Counted from the stretch's first letter, positions 8,011 through 16,767 are shown. The stretch: 64,000 bases of DNA from Octadecabacter antarcticus 307 (GCF_000155675.2 NC_020911.1:610501-674500); one strand, 5' to 3'. Notes: generated from the sequence alone by a model not told the origin. Program-made: numbers and translations.

Positions 8011-8778
8011 TTATCGTTCGATCTCGTGATCGAACCGTTTCTTGGCGATAGCTTCGTGACGTTCGGCCGTTTTCTGGTTGATCAGCGCGTTTTCGACGAA
8101 CCCCAAATGATGTTCAACGGCGCTGCGTGCACCGTCGGCGTCGCGCGCTTGCAAGGCGTCGTTGATCGCACGGTGCTGGTCCAGCAGCATGTCACGCGTG
8201 GTGCGTTGTTTGAACATGACCTGACGGTTGTAGAACACGCCTTCGTGCAACAGTTGGTACAGCGACCGCATCATGTGCAGCATGATGACGTTATGGCTCG
8301 CCTCGATGATGCTCAGGTGGAAATCTGCGTCTAGCGCGGCTTCTTCTGCGGGATTTCGTTTACCGTGGGCGGCTTCCATTTTCATGAAGATCGTGTCGAT
8401 GATGCTTAAATCGGTTTCACTGCCCAAAGTTGCGGTGCGGTGTGCTGCCAACCCTTCCATGTCGCGGCGAAAGTCGATGTAGTCAAAGACGGCTTCGTCG
8501 TGGCTTGAAAACAACCGCACCAGGGTATCTGAAAATGCGGAGCCTAAAACATCGCCGACATAGACACCGGACCCTGCGCGGCTTGCCAAAAGGCCGCTGT
8601 CTTGCAGATCTGCCAAGGCTTCGCGCAATGACGGGCGGGACACGCCAAGGCGCTCAGACAGTTCGCGTTCTGATGGCAGGCGTTCACCCGGTTTCAGGAT
8701 GCCGCGCAGGATCAGCTGTTCAATCTGGCGCACAACAGTTTGCGATATTTTCTCAGGATGGATGGGTTCGAACGGCAT
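8011..8778 (-). CDS. FadR-subfamily GntR transcriptional regulator
   Basis: A 255-residue GntR regulator. The N-terminal winged helix has the family signature (ILKPGERLPSERELSERLGV, then SRPSLREALADLQDSGLL), and the C-terminal all-helical FCD domain (from about 95) shows the ligand/metal histidine pattern DFHLSIIEAS ... HRAINDALQARD. This is the group containing PdhR, LldR and GlcC, which sense pyruvate, lactate or glycolate-like acids. A palindrome TTGGT-N11-ACCAA sits 17 bases upstream of its start, and the same pattern occurs only before glcD in this window, so a glycolate-responsive regulator acting on glcDEF is the favoured inference. Confidence 0.88.
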   Translation of the reverse strand: MPFEPIHPEKISQTVVRQIEQLILRGILKPGERLPSERELSERLGVSRPSLREALADLQDSGLLASRAGSGVYVGDVLGSAFSDTLVRLFSSHDEAVFDYIDFRRDMEGLAAHRTATLGSETDLSIIDTIFMKMEAAHGKRNPAEEAALDADFHLSIIEASHNVIMLHMMRSLYQLLHEGVFYNRQVMFKQRTTRDMLLDQHRAINDALQARDADGARSAVEHHLGFVENALINQKTAERHEAIAKKRFDHEIER

Positions 8779-8794
8779 ACTGCCCCCTTCAGGA

Positions 8795-8817
8795 ATTGGT
8801 CAAATGATATGACCAAA
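8795..8817. promoter_or_regulatory. Palindromic operator upstream of the FadR-type gene
   Basis: TTGGT (8796-8800) and ACCAA (8812-8816) are separated by 11 bases, and the symmetry extends inward to TTGGTCA/TGACCAA. It resembles GntR/FadR-type operators and is positioned for autoregulation. An equivalent TTGGT-N11-ACCAA site occurs before glcD at 26932-26952. Confidence 0.65.
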
Positions 8818-8872
8818 CGCCGGCAAGGGGAAGGGATGAGTTTGACTGGCCGTTGCAGCCGTGTGCCAGAAC

Positions 8873-8903
8873 AAAAAAGGCCGCCCCAAATCGGGACGGC
8901 CTT
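8873..8903 (-). terminator. Rho-independent terminator of the OmpA-like gene
   Basis: On the minus strand AAGGCCGTCCC and GGGGCGGCCTT form a long stem followed by a run of six T residues. It lies 20 bases beyond the stop of the OmpA-family gene. Confidence 0.85.
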
Positions 8904-8922
8904 GTCGTCTAAAAGAGACAGA

Positions 8923-9585
8923 TTAAACGTTTGGCGTAATCGTGATTTCGACGCGACGGTTCTGACGTTTACCTTCTTCGTTCAGGTTGGTTGCGATGGG
9001 AGCATCTTCGCCGCGACCGATGGACCGGATGCGGTTTGGTGCAACACCGGACTGGATCAAAACGGCCGACACAGCCTGCGCACGGCGCGCGGACAGGTCT
9101 TGGTTGAACGCCGCGGAGCCGTCCCAATCTGTGTGGCCGATGACGTTAACGGTCGAGTTGGGGAAGCGGTTCATCGAACCCGCAAGCGTGTTCAGATCAT
9201 TGCGCAACCCACCCGTTAGGGCGGAACTGCCTGTGTCGAACAGGATGTCTTGTGGCAGTGTCACGATAAGCTGGCTACCGGTGTTAACGATCTGCGCGCT
9301 AGAGCCCATCTCCTGACGCAGTTCGGCTTCTTGACGATCAAGGAGCGTCCCAAGACCTCCACCAACGCCCGCACCGATAAGTGCGCCCACGATTGCGCCG
9401 CGGTTGCGTTCCCCAGCGTCATCGCCGCGCGCGATGCCGATGGCGGCCCCGAGGCCAGCGCCCACAATAGCGGCCGTCTGGGCGTTGCGGTTGGGGTTGT
9501 TTGGATCGGTCACTGTTTCACAGGCAGAGAGCACCAAGACGCCTGACAGAGCAACAGCGAAGGACATTTTGGACAGGGTCATCAT
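8923..9585 (-). CDS. OmpA-family lipoprotein with glycine-zipper segment
   Basis: A 220-residue protein with a lipoprotein signal peptide (lipobox LSAC, acylated Cys22), a glycine-zipper region (AAIVGAGLGAAIGIARG and AIVGALIGAGVGGGLG, about 38-82), and a C-terminal OmpA domain (about 105-220) with NVIGHTDWDGSAAFNQDLSA and NRRVEITI, the peptidoglycan-binding signature. The layout is that of E. coli YiaD-type proteins: outer-membrane-anchored lipoproteins that tether the envelope to the cell wall. Start could be either of two adjacent ATGs (9585 or 9582). Monocistronic, with its own terminator. Confidence 0.92.
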   Translation of the reverse strand: MMTLSKMSFAVALSGVLVLSACETVTDPNNPNRNAQTAAIVGAGLGAAIGIARGDDAGERNRGAIVGALIGAGVGGGLGTLLDRQEAELRQEMGSSAQIVNTGSQLIVTLPQDILFDTGSSALTGGLRNDLNTLAGSMNRFPNSTVNVIGHTDWDGSAAFNQDLSARRAQAVSAVLIQSGVAPNRIRSIGRGEDAPIATNLNEEGKRQNRRVEITITPNV

Positions 9586-9697
9586 TTAAATTCCATTATT
9601 GGGCACCGAATGTGGTGCGCTTGGTGCATGGTATATCGATCATCGCGCCGTGTTATCCAATAACGTGGTGGGGTCTGGCAAGGTTCCGCCGATGACT

Positions 9698-9719
9698 GGA
9701 ATATTTATGTATATAAAGC
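9698..9719 (+). repeat. Degenerate member of the GGGATATTT dispersed repeat family
   Basis: GGAATATTTATGTATATAAAG resembles the GGGATATTTATGAGACAAAG core seen at 25419 and 32925. It sits just past the end of the ada-like gene. The match is partial, so membership is tentative. Confidence 0.3.
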
Positions 9720-9725
9720 GGTTAT

Positions 9726-10568
9726 TTATCCTGCGTCCTCGCGCGCGCTTTCCCATGCGAGCAGGGCGCGTTTGACGGGTAGGCCCCAGTGGTAGCCACC
9801 CAATGCGCCAGATTTGCGCAAGGCGCGGTGGCAGGGAATCAGCCAGCTGACAGGATTGCGCCCAACAGCGGTGCCGACCGCCCGCACAGCACGCGGCGCA
9901 CCGATTGTCTGCGCAATCTCAGAATAGGTGGTGACGTGGCCTGACGGGATTGACAGCAACGCCTCCCATACCTTGAGCTGGAACGGCGCCCCGATCAGAT
10001 AAAGTGGCGCTTTGTCGGGGGTGGGGGTGACGCCGAATGCGGTGTCGACCCATGGCTTCAGACGGGCTGGATTTTGCGCAAACGTCGCATGGGGCCAACG
10101 GCGCAGCAGGTCTTGCATCGCGGCGTCCGCGCCCATTTCATCGGCAAAGCCAAGGCCGCAAATGCCTTTGTCGGTGCCCATAACGATTGATGGCCCAAAG
10201 GGACTTTCAAACCAGCCCCAAAAGATGTGCAGCCCCGCGCCGCCTTTGGCGTAATCGCCCGGGCTCATGGCTTCCCATTTCAGAAACAGATCGTGCAGGC
10301 GGCCAGACCCTGACAGCCCGACTGCGTCGGCGGTGGCCAGCGTGGTAAATTTTTCGGCCAGCATGGTTTTGGCATGATCAAGGCGCAAGTATTGCTGATA
10401 GCGTTTGGGTGACACACCGACCCAGCGGCTAAAAACCCGCTGGAAGTGGGCGGGCGACATATCCATCGCTGCGGCCAGCCCATCGAGCGTGAGCGGCGTT
10501 TCCGATTGATCAATCGCGTCCAATGCGCGGCGGATGACGTGGTAATGATATCGGTCTGACTGTTCCAT
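9726..10568 (-). CDS. Ada-like protein: AraC domain fused to O6-methylguanine-DNA methyltransferase
   Basis: A 280-residue fusion. The N-terminal AraC-type helix-turn-helix pair (about 10-110, MSPAHFQRVFSRWVGVSPKR) is followed by the alkyltransferase domain with the active-site motif NPVSWLIPCHRALRKSG; Cys246 is the methyl acceptor, and GHVTTYSEIAQTIGAPRAVR is the DNA-binding helix-turn-helix. The N-terminal zinc/phosphotriester-accepting domain of E. coli Ada is absent, so methyl-phosphotriester sensing is not expected; this matches the shorter Ada-like proteins common in alphaproteobacteria. Role: repair of alkylated DNA, possibly also regulation. Divergent from nth. Confidence 0.92.
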   Translation of the reverse strand: MEQSDRYHYHVIRRALDAIDQSETPLTLDGLAAAMDMSPAHFQRVFSRWVGVSPKRYQQYLRLDHAKTMLAEKFTTLATADAVGLSGSGRLHDLFLKWEAMSPGDYAKGGAGLHIFWGWFESPFGPSIVMGTDKGICGLGFADEMGADAAMQDLLRRWPHATFAQNPARLKPWVDTAFGVTPTPDKAPLYLIGAPFQLKVWEALLSIPSGHVTTYSEIAQTIGAPRAVRAVGTAVGRNPVSWLIPCHRALRKSGALGGYHWGLPVKRALLAWESAREDAG

Positions 10569-10653
10569 GGCTTGAAAGTAACGGTGCGCGACCTGCGGCG
10601 CGACCCGATTGTTGCGCCTTGTTCATTGGGGTGGGTTTCGGCAAAAGGGATGC

Positions 10654-11298
10654 ATGGCCATGCAATTAGATTATCACACGATCCGAGAGATTTTTACCCG
10701 CTTTCAGGCGGGCGAACCGGAACCCTTGGGGGAATTGGATCACGTCAACGCCTATACGTTGGTCGTTGCGGTGGCGCTGTCGGCGCAGGCGACCGACAAA
10801 GGTGTGAACAAAGCCACGGCGGCGCTGTTCAAGATCGCTGATACGCCGCAAAAGATGCTGGATTTGGGCGAACAGGGTGTGATTGATCACATCAGAACCA
10901 TTGGGCTGTTTCGCAACAAAGCCAAGAACGTCATCAAGATGAGCCAGCTTTTGGTCGATGATTATGGCGGCGTCGTGCCGAATTCCCGCGCGGCTTTGCA
11001 ATCACTGCCCGGTGTTGGGCGTAAAACGGCGAATGTTGTGCTCAATATGTGGTGGGGCCAGCCGGCGCAGGCGGTGGACACGCATATTTTCCGGCTCGGC
11101 AATCGCAGTGGCATTGCACCGGGCAAGAATGTCGACGCCGTTGAACGCGCGATTGAGGATAATATCCCAGCGGATTTCCAACTGCACGCCCACCACTGGA
11201 TGATTTTGCATGGCCGGTATATCTGCGTCGCGCGCAAACCTAAATGTCAGGCCTGTCACATCCGTGACCTATGCCAGTTTGAGGATAAAACAGAATGA
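10654..11298 (+). CDS. nth: Endonuclease III (DNA glycosylase/AP lyase)
   Basis: A 214-residue Nth. The helix-hairpin-helix LPGVGRKTANVV contains the catalytic Lys124, VDTHIFRLGNR contains the catalytic Asp142, and four cysteines in the C-X6-C-X2-C-X5-C pattern (191, 198, 201, 207) bind the [4Fe-4S] cluster. It removes oxidised pyrimidines in base-excision repair. The start ATG at 10654 has AAAAGGGA four bases upstream. Its stop overlaps the next gene's start by four bases, so it is translationally coupled to the PfkB-family kinase. Confidence 0.97.
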   Translation: MAMQLDYHTIREIFTRFQAGEPEPLGELDHVNAYTLVVAVALSAQATDKGVNKATAALFKIADTPQKMLDLGEQGVIDHIRTIGLFRNKAKNVIKMSQLLVDDYGGVVPNSRAALQSLPGVGRKTANVVLNMWWGQPAQAVDTHIFRLGNRSGIAPGKNVDAVERAIEDNIPADFQLHAHHWMILHGRYICVARKPKCQACHIRDLCQFEDKTE

Positions 11299-12284
11299 GC
11301 AATGCCAAGAACTATGATGTCATCGGTATCGGGAACGCAATTGTTGATGTGATTTCCCCCGGCAGCGATACGTTTCTCGATCAGATGGGCATCACCAAGG
11401 GCATAATGCAGTTGATCGAACGTGAGCGCGCCGAGTTATTGTATGCGTCGATGGAGCGCCGTGTCGAGGCACCCGGTGGATCGGTTGGAAATACGATTGC
11501 GGGCATTGGTGAGTTGGGATTGCAGACGGCGTTTATCGGCAAGGTGAAGGACGACGCGCTTGGATCGTTTTATGCAGATGCCCTGCGCAAGGCAGGCACT
11601 GCGTTTCCATTGCCGCCCCAAAACGTGGAACTGCCCACATCGCGGTCGATGATTTTTGTGTCCCCTGACGGTGAGCGGTCGATGAACACATACCTTGGTG
11701 CGGGGGCGGATATTTCGTCTGTCGATGTGCCCGATGTGTTTGGCACTGGTCTGCTGTTCCTTGAGGGGTATTTGTTCGACAAAGACGAAGGCAAAACCGC
11801 GTTTTCTGAGGCGGCGGCCAAGATGAAGGCAGCGGGCGGGCGGTCTGTCATTACGATTTCAGATCCGTTTTGTGCCGAGCGCCACCGGACCGATTTTAAG
11901 CGCCTGATTGCCGACGACATGGACATTGCCATCGGCAACGCCGCCGAATGGATGACGTTGTATGAAACCGATGATCTGGACAAGGCGTTGCACATGGCGG
12001 CTGAGGTTTGTGACATCGTCGCCTGTACGCGGTCCGGTGATGCGGTTTGGGTCCAGCAAGGCGCGCAGCGTTTTACGGCGGATGTGACGGCGGTGACGCC
12101 TTTGGACGCCACGGGTGCTGGCGATCAGTTCGCGGCTGGATTCCTGTATGGCGTGTCGACGGGGCGCAGCTTGGATATTGCGGCGCAAATGGGTGTGTTA
12201 TGCGCAGCAGAAGTGATTGCGCATATCGGGCCACGGCCTGAAATCAGCATGGCAAAGGTGTTCAGTGAACATGGGCTGATTTAA
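11295..12284 (+). CDS. PfkB-family carbohydrate/nucleoside kinase (adenosine-kinase-like)
   Basis: A 329-residue ribokinase-fold protein. The N-terminal part has the substrate-binding GGSVGNTIAGIGELGL pattern, and the C-terminus has the family signature DATGAGDQFAAGF whose Asp is the catalytic base. GIGNAIVDVISPGSDTFLDQ is characteristic of the alphaproteobacterial group annotated as adenosine kinase; this substrate is inferred from family, not shown by sequence. It overlaps nth by four bases (ATGA), a pairing seen widely in Rhodobacterales. Confidence 0.88.
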   Translation: MSNAKNYDVIGIGNAIVDVISPGSDTFLDQMGITKGIMQLIERERAELLYASMERRVEAPGGSVGNTIAGIGELGLQTAFIGKVKDDALGSFYADALRKAGTAFPLPPQNVELPTSRSMIFVSPDGERSMNTYLGAGADISSVDVPDVFGTGLLFLEGYLFDKDEGKTAFSEAAAKMKAAGGRSVITISDPFCAERHRTDFKRLIADDMDIAIGNAAEWMTLYETDDLDKALHMAAEVCDIVACTRSGDAVWVQQGAQRFTADVTAVTPLDATGAGDQFAAGFLYGVSTGRSLDIAAQMGVLCAAEVIAHIGPRPEISMAKVFSEHGLI

Positions 12285-12287
12285 CCG

Positions 12288-12980
12288 CTACGCCGCAAGG
12301 GTCGCCAGCCATGCGGCGTCAATTTCATCGATGATGTCTGTGTCGAACCGGCCTTCTTCTTTCCAGTATTTACCGGATGCCACCATGTAGCCTGCGTCTG
12401 TTTCCAGACGCAGGGCGTGGTTGATTGCGTCTTGGTTCAGGTCTGGCTGCGCCACAAGATCTTGTGGGTTCCCGCGCGCAAAAATGAGGCGGCTGGGATC
12501 AGACGACAGGTTCACGCAAGCGCAGTCTTGTCGGTGGGCCATCGCCTGAAGCCGCGCTGATTTCGCCTCAAGTGAACGCAATGTCACGTCGGCGCGCAAC
12601 GGGTCAGCGGTGCCTTGGCCGTAGAAATGGCTTGGCGTTGCTTGATAGGTCATGTCGCAACCCAAGTAGGCCATGACGGTTGGTTTGAGGGTATGCAGAG
12701 CCCAATAGCTGGCGGTGAAGGTCATCGTGCCGCCACCATAGACAAATCCACCCAGTGCATTTTGGGCAGGGACGTAGTCGTGGTGGGTGATTGTCCGTTG
12801 GCCACGCGACAGCACAAGCGGCTGACGATCTGGTGGGAAATCGGACGGATGCACGAGATAGTCCCAATCGGTCCGCACGCGCCACGCGTTGTTGATGGCG
12901 ACGATCAGATCGAAAGGCGCGCGCGGCCAAACTGCGGCTTGGGTCACGTTGGGGCCGCTGCCGAGGATCAGAATTTTCAT
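12288..12980 (-). CDS. Protein of unknown function (Rossmann-like N-terminus)
   Basis: A 230-residue protein starting MKILILGSGPNVTQ, which looks like a nucleotide-binding beta strand and glycine loop, followed by AINNAWRVRTDWDYLVHPSD. The motif pattern (AYLGCDMTYQ, HFYGQGTADPLR) recalls proteins found in surface-polysaccharide loci that read or handle sugar-linked substrates, but no enzyme family can be assigned. The start at 12980 is preferred over the upstream frame. It is convergent with the kinase (four bases apart) and upstream of it on the same strand are a secreted protein and a sulfotransferase, consistent with a polysaccharide-related neighbourhood. Confidence 0.75.
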   Translation of the reverse strand: MKILILGSGPNVTQAAVWPRAPFDLIVAINNAWRVRTDWDYLVHPSDFPPDRQPLVLSRGQRTITHHDYVPAQNALGGFVYGGGTMTFTASYWALHTLKPTVMAYLGCDMTYQATPSHFYGQGTADPLRADVTLRSLEAKSARLQAMAHRQDCACVNLSSDPSRLIFARGNPQDLVAQPDLNQDAINHALRLETDAGYMVASGKYWKEEGRFDTDIIDEIDAAWLATLAA

Positions 12981-13033
12981 GATGTCACTTCGTTGTATCA
13001 CCCTAACTTAGTCGCCCGAAACAGTTTGACCAG

Positions 13034-13756
13034 TTATTGCGCGACTTCTGGCGCGACGCGGGGCACGACAAACCAAAGGGTCACGGACCGTGTGTCGTTG
13101 TCGACCCCACAGGTCAACTGTGCCAGCGCGGGATCTTCGTCGAGATCATATAGAAGTTGTGTCTCTGTGACGGCGCAGTCGCGCAGCAAATCGAACAAAG
13201 CCGGATCAAATTCGTCAGGCCCGGAGAGGGCGGTGCCAACCCGCCGCATGGGGGCAGCTGCGCGGGTGGCTTGCAGCGTATTTTCCATGCGCAGCGTGAT
13301 GTCGTTTAAGGAGAGGGAGTAGATCTTGCCGTAGAAGTCCAGCGTCAGCCCGTCCTGCGTGAATGTGGTATAGGTGTCGGTGCGGGGCGCATAGCTGGCA
13401 ATTGGCCAAGCACCGAAATCAGCAAACAGCGCGTGGGGATTTATTGGAGCGGCGACAGGTAACAATTCGACGCGCGGTTCAGTGAAGGTCCCATGGTCAA
13501 TCACGCGGGCCACGATCTGAAAGCCACGATCGTCACCACCAATCAAGGACCGAGACACCACAAGCGTGTCCGTTTGTTGGATCGAATGCATGCCATGGTT
13601 GTCTTGCACTGTGCGCAGCAGAAATAACGTGTCGTCGGTCCGCGCAAAAAGCGCGTCTTTGACCGTTATGACCTGCGGCGGTGTGGCGGCTGCTTGGGTG
13701 GCCGCCAATGCTAAGGCAATTGCGAATTTAGACGCCCAGTTTTGCATGGACTTCAT
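13034..13756 (-). CDS. Secreted protein of unknown function
   Basis: A 240-residue protein with a signal peptide (SKFAIALALAATQAAA, cleavage probably after ATQAAA) and no membrane helix afterwards, so it is probably periplasmic. Two cysteines near the C-terminus (CAVTETQ and TCGVDNDT) could form a disulphide. No family was recognised. Its 5' end overlaps the 3' end of the upstream sulfotransferase gene by 29 bases, so the two are likely translated from one transcript. ATG at 13756 is used; 13747 is equally possible and would leave a tighter signal peptide. Confidence 0.7.
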   Translation of the reverse strand: MKSMQNWASKFAIALALAATQAAATPPQVITVKDALFARTDDTLFLLRTVQDNHGMHSIQQTDTLVVSRSLIGGDDRGFQIVARVIDHGTFTEPRVELLPVAAPINPHALFADFGAWPIASYAPRTDTYTTFTQDGLTLDFYGKIYSLSLNDITLRMENTLQATRAAAPMRRVGTALSGPDEFDPALFDLLRDCAVTETQLLYDLDEDPALAQLTCGVDNDTRSVTLWFVVPRVAPEVAQ

Positions 13757-14546
13757 CTAGATCAATGTCGCCGGTTGGCATCTTGTTTCCAGGGTTTTCA
13801 AAGTCGTACTTGAACAGATCGAAGTCTTTCTTGTAGATTTCATACATCATGTGCATCGAAAGCTCGTCAAAGTAGTCTTCAACCGGATGGGCACGTTTTG
13901 GGCCGTGGCCTTCTGATTCGTTGAAGCGGGGGATTGTCGACAGATCGATGGGATTTGGTGTTTTTATCCCGTTGAGGACGTCCTGCATGCCGTCATTGAA
14001 TTGTTCCGTCCAAAGAATTTTGTCGTAGCGCCCACCGTTGATGATGAACGTGCTGATATGGCCGGACACGGCGGACCAGTGGATGTCGGGGTCCATGGGG
14101 CGGCGGTATTTGATTGTGTCGCGCGCAAACAACAAGAATCGGCGGAATGATTTGATCTGGTCGAATTCGAACCGGTCGTCGGGCGATCCAACCTCAATCC
14201 CGTATTTTTGGATCAACAATGGTACAAGATTGCCGCGGTAGCGTTTGCCGTTTCGCTGGATGCCGCAAATTTTGTCAAAGAACGATGACAGGATGCGGGT
14301 GTAGGGATTGCGCACGCAGGTAAACGTATAACTGGTATGGTTCTTGACGTTCGCAGTGATAAACGGCTGGCTGTCTTCCATCGCCCATTTGTGCATGCCG
14401 CCTTGCGCGTCATGGATGTCGCCATCGAAAAATTTGCCGTGATCGGAATAATACATGATCTGGCCGATGGTTGAACAGGCGCATTTGGGCACCACGCGGT
14501 ACACCACGCTTTCAGTTTCGGTCATCCAAATGCCGGGGAAACCCAT
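13728..14546 (-). CDS. Sulfotransferase family 2 protein (carbohydrate-type)
   Basis: A 272-residue protein with both PAPS-binding motifs of Golgi-type carbohydrate sulfotransferases: the 5'-phosphosulfate loop VVPKCACSTIGQIMYY (residues about 18-33) and the 3'-phosphate motif FTCVRNPYTRILSSFFDK (about 75-92). It would transfer sulfate from PAPS to a saccharide hydroxyl. No signal peptide or membrane helix is visible, so it is probably cytoplasmic. It is divergent from a GT14-type glycosyltransferase with 154 A/T-rich bases between, suggesting joint work on an extracellular or envelope glycan (inference). Confidence 0.85.
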   Translation of the reverse strand: MGFPGIWMTETESVVYRVVPKCACSTIGQIMYYSDHGKFFDGDIHDAQGGMHKWAMEDSQPFITANVKNHTSYTFTCVRNPYTRILSSFFDKICGIQRNGKRYRGNLVPLLIQKYGIEVGSPDDRFEFDQIKSFRRFLLFARDTIKYRRPMDPDIHWSAVSGHISTFIINGGRYDKILWTEQFNDGMQDVLNGIKTPNPIDLSTIPRFNESEGHGPKRAHPVEDYFDELSMHMMYEIYKKDFDLFKYDFENPGNKMPTGDIDLDEVHAKLGV

Positions 14547-14700
14547 GTGCTCGTCCTTATTATCGCGCGTTGCTGATTACGTCAGCAAAGCTTTTGCGTA
14601 AAAAAGCAAATAATTCTTGTTTATTCAATGCGTCTTCACGTTTACACAAGAAAAACATAACCGAACACAATTCGGCCCATAGGGGAATACTGTTTCCAAA
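14547..14700. promoter_or_regulatory. A/T-rich divergent promoter region, sulfotransferase/glycosyltransferase
   Basis: This 154-base interval is clearly richer in A/T than its flanks and carries a TTGCTGA/TCAGCAA inverted repeat (7-bp arms, 5-base spacer, 14570-14588) plus A-tracts near 14596. No clear -35/-10 pair could be fixed. The inverted repeat is a candidate operator or hairpin. Confidence 0.4.
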
Positions 14701-16278
14701 ATGGCAGACATCGCCTTCATCTTGCTGTGTCATAAAGACCCTGAGGCCATCGTGCAGCAGGCACAACAACTGACGGCGGTGGGTGACTACATCGCGATCC
14801 ATTTTGATGCCAGCTCTCCGAAGGAGGCATTTGCCTTTATTTATGACGCTTTGGGCAGCAATCCAAACATTGTATTCGCTAAAAAGCGGATAAAATGCGG
14901 GTGGGGTGAATGGTCTTTGGTGCGGGCGATGTTGCACGCGGTCGAGGCTGCGGTTGATGCGTTCCCGCAGGCCACGCATTTTTATATGGTGTCGGGCGAT
15001 TGCATGGCCATCAAATCCGCGCACCACGCCAAGGCGTTGCTAGACGGGGATGATTGCGATTACATCGAAAGCTTTGATTTCTTCGAGAGCGACTGGATCA
15101 AGACTGGCATGAGAGAAGAACGGCTGATTTACCGCCACTTCTTTAACGAGCGCAAAAACAAAAAATTGTTCTACAATTCATGGTGGATGCAGCGAAAGCT
15201 GGGGCTGGAACGCGAAATTCCTGCGGATCTGCAAATCATGATCGGGTCGCAGTGGTGGTGCCTGCGCCGCCGCACGATCGAGTGGATCTTGGACATGACA
15301 AAGTCCCGCCCCGACGTGATGAAGTTCTTCAGCACCACCTGGATTCCCGATGAGACGTTTTTCCAGACTCTGGTGCGCCATCTGGTGCCGGAACCGGAGA
15401 TTCGCAATCGAACGCTGACGTTCTTGATGTTCACGGACTATGGGATGCCGGTGACGTTTTACAATGACCACTACAATTTGCTTCTGAGCCAGGATTTTCT
15501 GTTCGCGCGCAAAATCTCGCCCGAGGCCGCAGAGCTAAAGGATAGGTTGGGTTTGTTGTACGCGTCCGGTCGCGATGATTTCAAAATCTCGGATGAGGGG
15601 CAAAAACTGTTCGGGTTCCTGACCGGACGTGGCCGCATCGGGAGCCGATTCGCGCCGCGGTTCTGGGAGAAAGAAGCAACGTTGGGACGCGAGTGTGAAT
15701 TGCTGATTATTGTCTGTAAAAAATGGCATGTCGCCAAGCGGCTTGTCGGGTCGATCAAACACCATCTCAACATTCCGGCGATAGATTATCTGTTTAACGA
15801 AGAAGACACCGACCTGCCCAATTTGGGCGGCATCCAATCGACGTTGGAAAAGCGCACACGCCACCGTCGCGCATTAATGCGAATGTTGTTTGACTACTAT
15901 GAAACGGACCGGATGATCATTTGTCTGGACACCGCCAACCTTGATCTGATGCAGGATTTCTTTTTGGCTCGATCGACGACGCGGCTTTTGGAACTGGAAT
16001 GTGATTTCACCGATGACTTCTTGATCGGCCATGCCAAACGGGCTGGATTGGCGGGTGAACTCACCACGGACGAGACAATGCAGCAGCTTTTGCCGACGAT
16101 CCGATATGATGTGGCCTATGAAAGCGACCGTATTCGCGATGCGGGCTTTATCAACCATCTGCGTGTGCGCGAATTGGCAAGCCCGGACGAAAACGTGCGG
16201 CCGATCGCCGAATTTCTCAGCGTGTCTGAAGATGTTGCACGCGGGATTTCCCGGACCCCCAATTTGTTTGCTGACTAA
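14701..16278 (+). CDS. GT14-like (core-2/I-branching) glycosyltransferase with DUF5928-like C-terminus
   Basis: A 525-residue two-part protein. The N-terminal half (about 1-300) resembles core-2/I-branching beta-1,6-N-acetylglucosaminyltransferases (IAFILLCHKDPEAIVQQAQQ, HFYMVSGDCMAI, IGSQWWCLRR, then WIPDETFFQTL with the conserved acidic residue). The C-terminal half (about 320-525, LLIIVCKKWHVAKRLVGSIK onwards) fits the DUF5928 tail found fused to such enzymes in Rhodobacterales; its function is unknown. No signal peptide. Divergent from the sulfotransferase; together they may build and sulfate a branched surface glycan. Acceptor and donor cannot be read from the sequence. Confidence 0.82.
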   Translation: MADIAFILLCHKDPEAIVQQAQQLTAVGDYIAIHFDASSPKEAFAFIYDALGSNPNIVFAKKRIKCGWGEWSLVRAMLHAVEAAVDAFPQATHFYMVSGDCMAIKSAHHAKALLDGDDCDYIESFDFFESDWIKTGMREERLIYRHFFNERKNKKLFYNSWWMQRKLGLEREIPADLQIMIGSQWWCLRRRTIEWILDMTKSRPDVMKFFSTTWIPDETFFQTLVRHLVPEPEIRNRTLTFLMFTDYGMPVTFYNDHYNLLLSQDFLFARKISPEAAELKDRLGLLYASGRDDFKISDEGQKLFGFLTGRGRIGSRFAPRFWEKEATLGRECELLIIVCKKWHVAKRLVGSIKHHLNIPAIDYLFNEEDTDLPNLGGIQSTLEKRTRHRRALMRMLFDYYETDRMIICLDTANLDLMQDFFLARSTTRLLELECDFTDDFLIGHAKRAGLAGELTTDETMQQLLPTIRYDVAYESDRIRDAGFINHLRVRELASPDENVRPIAEFLSVSEDVARGISRTPNLFAD

Positions 16279-16289
16279 CGAGGTTTTCG

Positions 16290-16652
16290 ATGGAATTCGT
16301 GTATGATGACCAGAACATTTTCGCCAAAATCCTGCGCGGCGAGATTCCGAACCAGACGGTGTTTGAAAATGAACATGCGCTGGCGTTTCGCGACATCAAC
16401 GCGCAGGCGCCCGTGCATGTCCTGGTGATCCCCAAAGGGCCGTACATGAGCCTTGATCATTTTGCGCGCGATGGATCGGGCGATGAACAGGTCGGGTTCA
16501 TGAAAGCGGTGGCCGAAGTGTGCCGCCTTGAGGGTGTCGATGCAGGTTTCAGGGCCGTGGCCAACGCCCGCGAGGATGGCGTACAAGATGTGCCGCATTA
16601 CCACCTGCACATTCTTGCGGGACGCAACCTTGGGCCGATGTTGGCAAATTGA
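16290..16652 (+). CDS. HIT-family (histidine triad) nucleotide-binding protein
   Basis: A 120-residue HIT protein of the HINT/PKCI branch. The triad HYHLHIL provides His103, His105 and His107, and the N-terminal FAKILRGEIPNQTVFENEHA is typical of HINT purine nucleoside phosphoramidases. Substrates are usually AMP-lysine or related phosphoramidates. It starts 12 bases after the glycosyltransferase stop and may be co-transcribed, though HIT genes are often independent. A hairpin and a dispersed repeat follow. Confidence 0.93.
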   Translation: MEFVYDDQNIFAKILRGEIPNQTVFENEHALAFRDINAQAPVHVLVIPKGPYMSLDHFARDGSGDEQVGFMKAVAEVCRLEGVDAGFRAVANAREDGVQDVPHYHLHILAGRNLGPMLAN

Positions 16653-16689
16653 GGCTTGTTTCGAATTTGGCGATGCCAAATCCGATCTG

Positions 16690-16740
16690 CTGGAGGGCCA
16701 GCCCTCCAGATCTCCCGTGGTATTTTAGAACCAAAGAAGC
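16690..16740 (+). repeat. Dispersed repeat copy A: GC hairpin plus TGGTATTTTAGAACCAAAG tail
   Basis: CTGGAGGGC and GCCCTCCAG arms (16690-16709) around CA are followed by CCCG and a 23-base tail (16718-16740) that is identical to the minus-strand tail of copy B at 30022-30044. It lies between the convergent HIT and ABC genes, where the hairpin may also terminate transcription from both sides. Confidence 0.65.
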
Positions 16741-16767
16741 GGTAAGGTGCGCTTTATGCGGGCCGTG

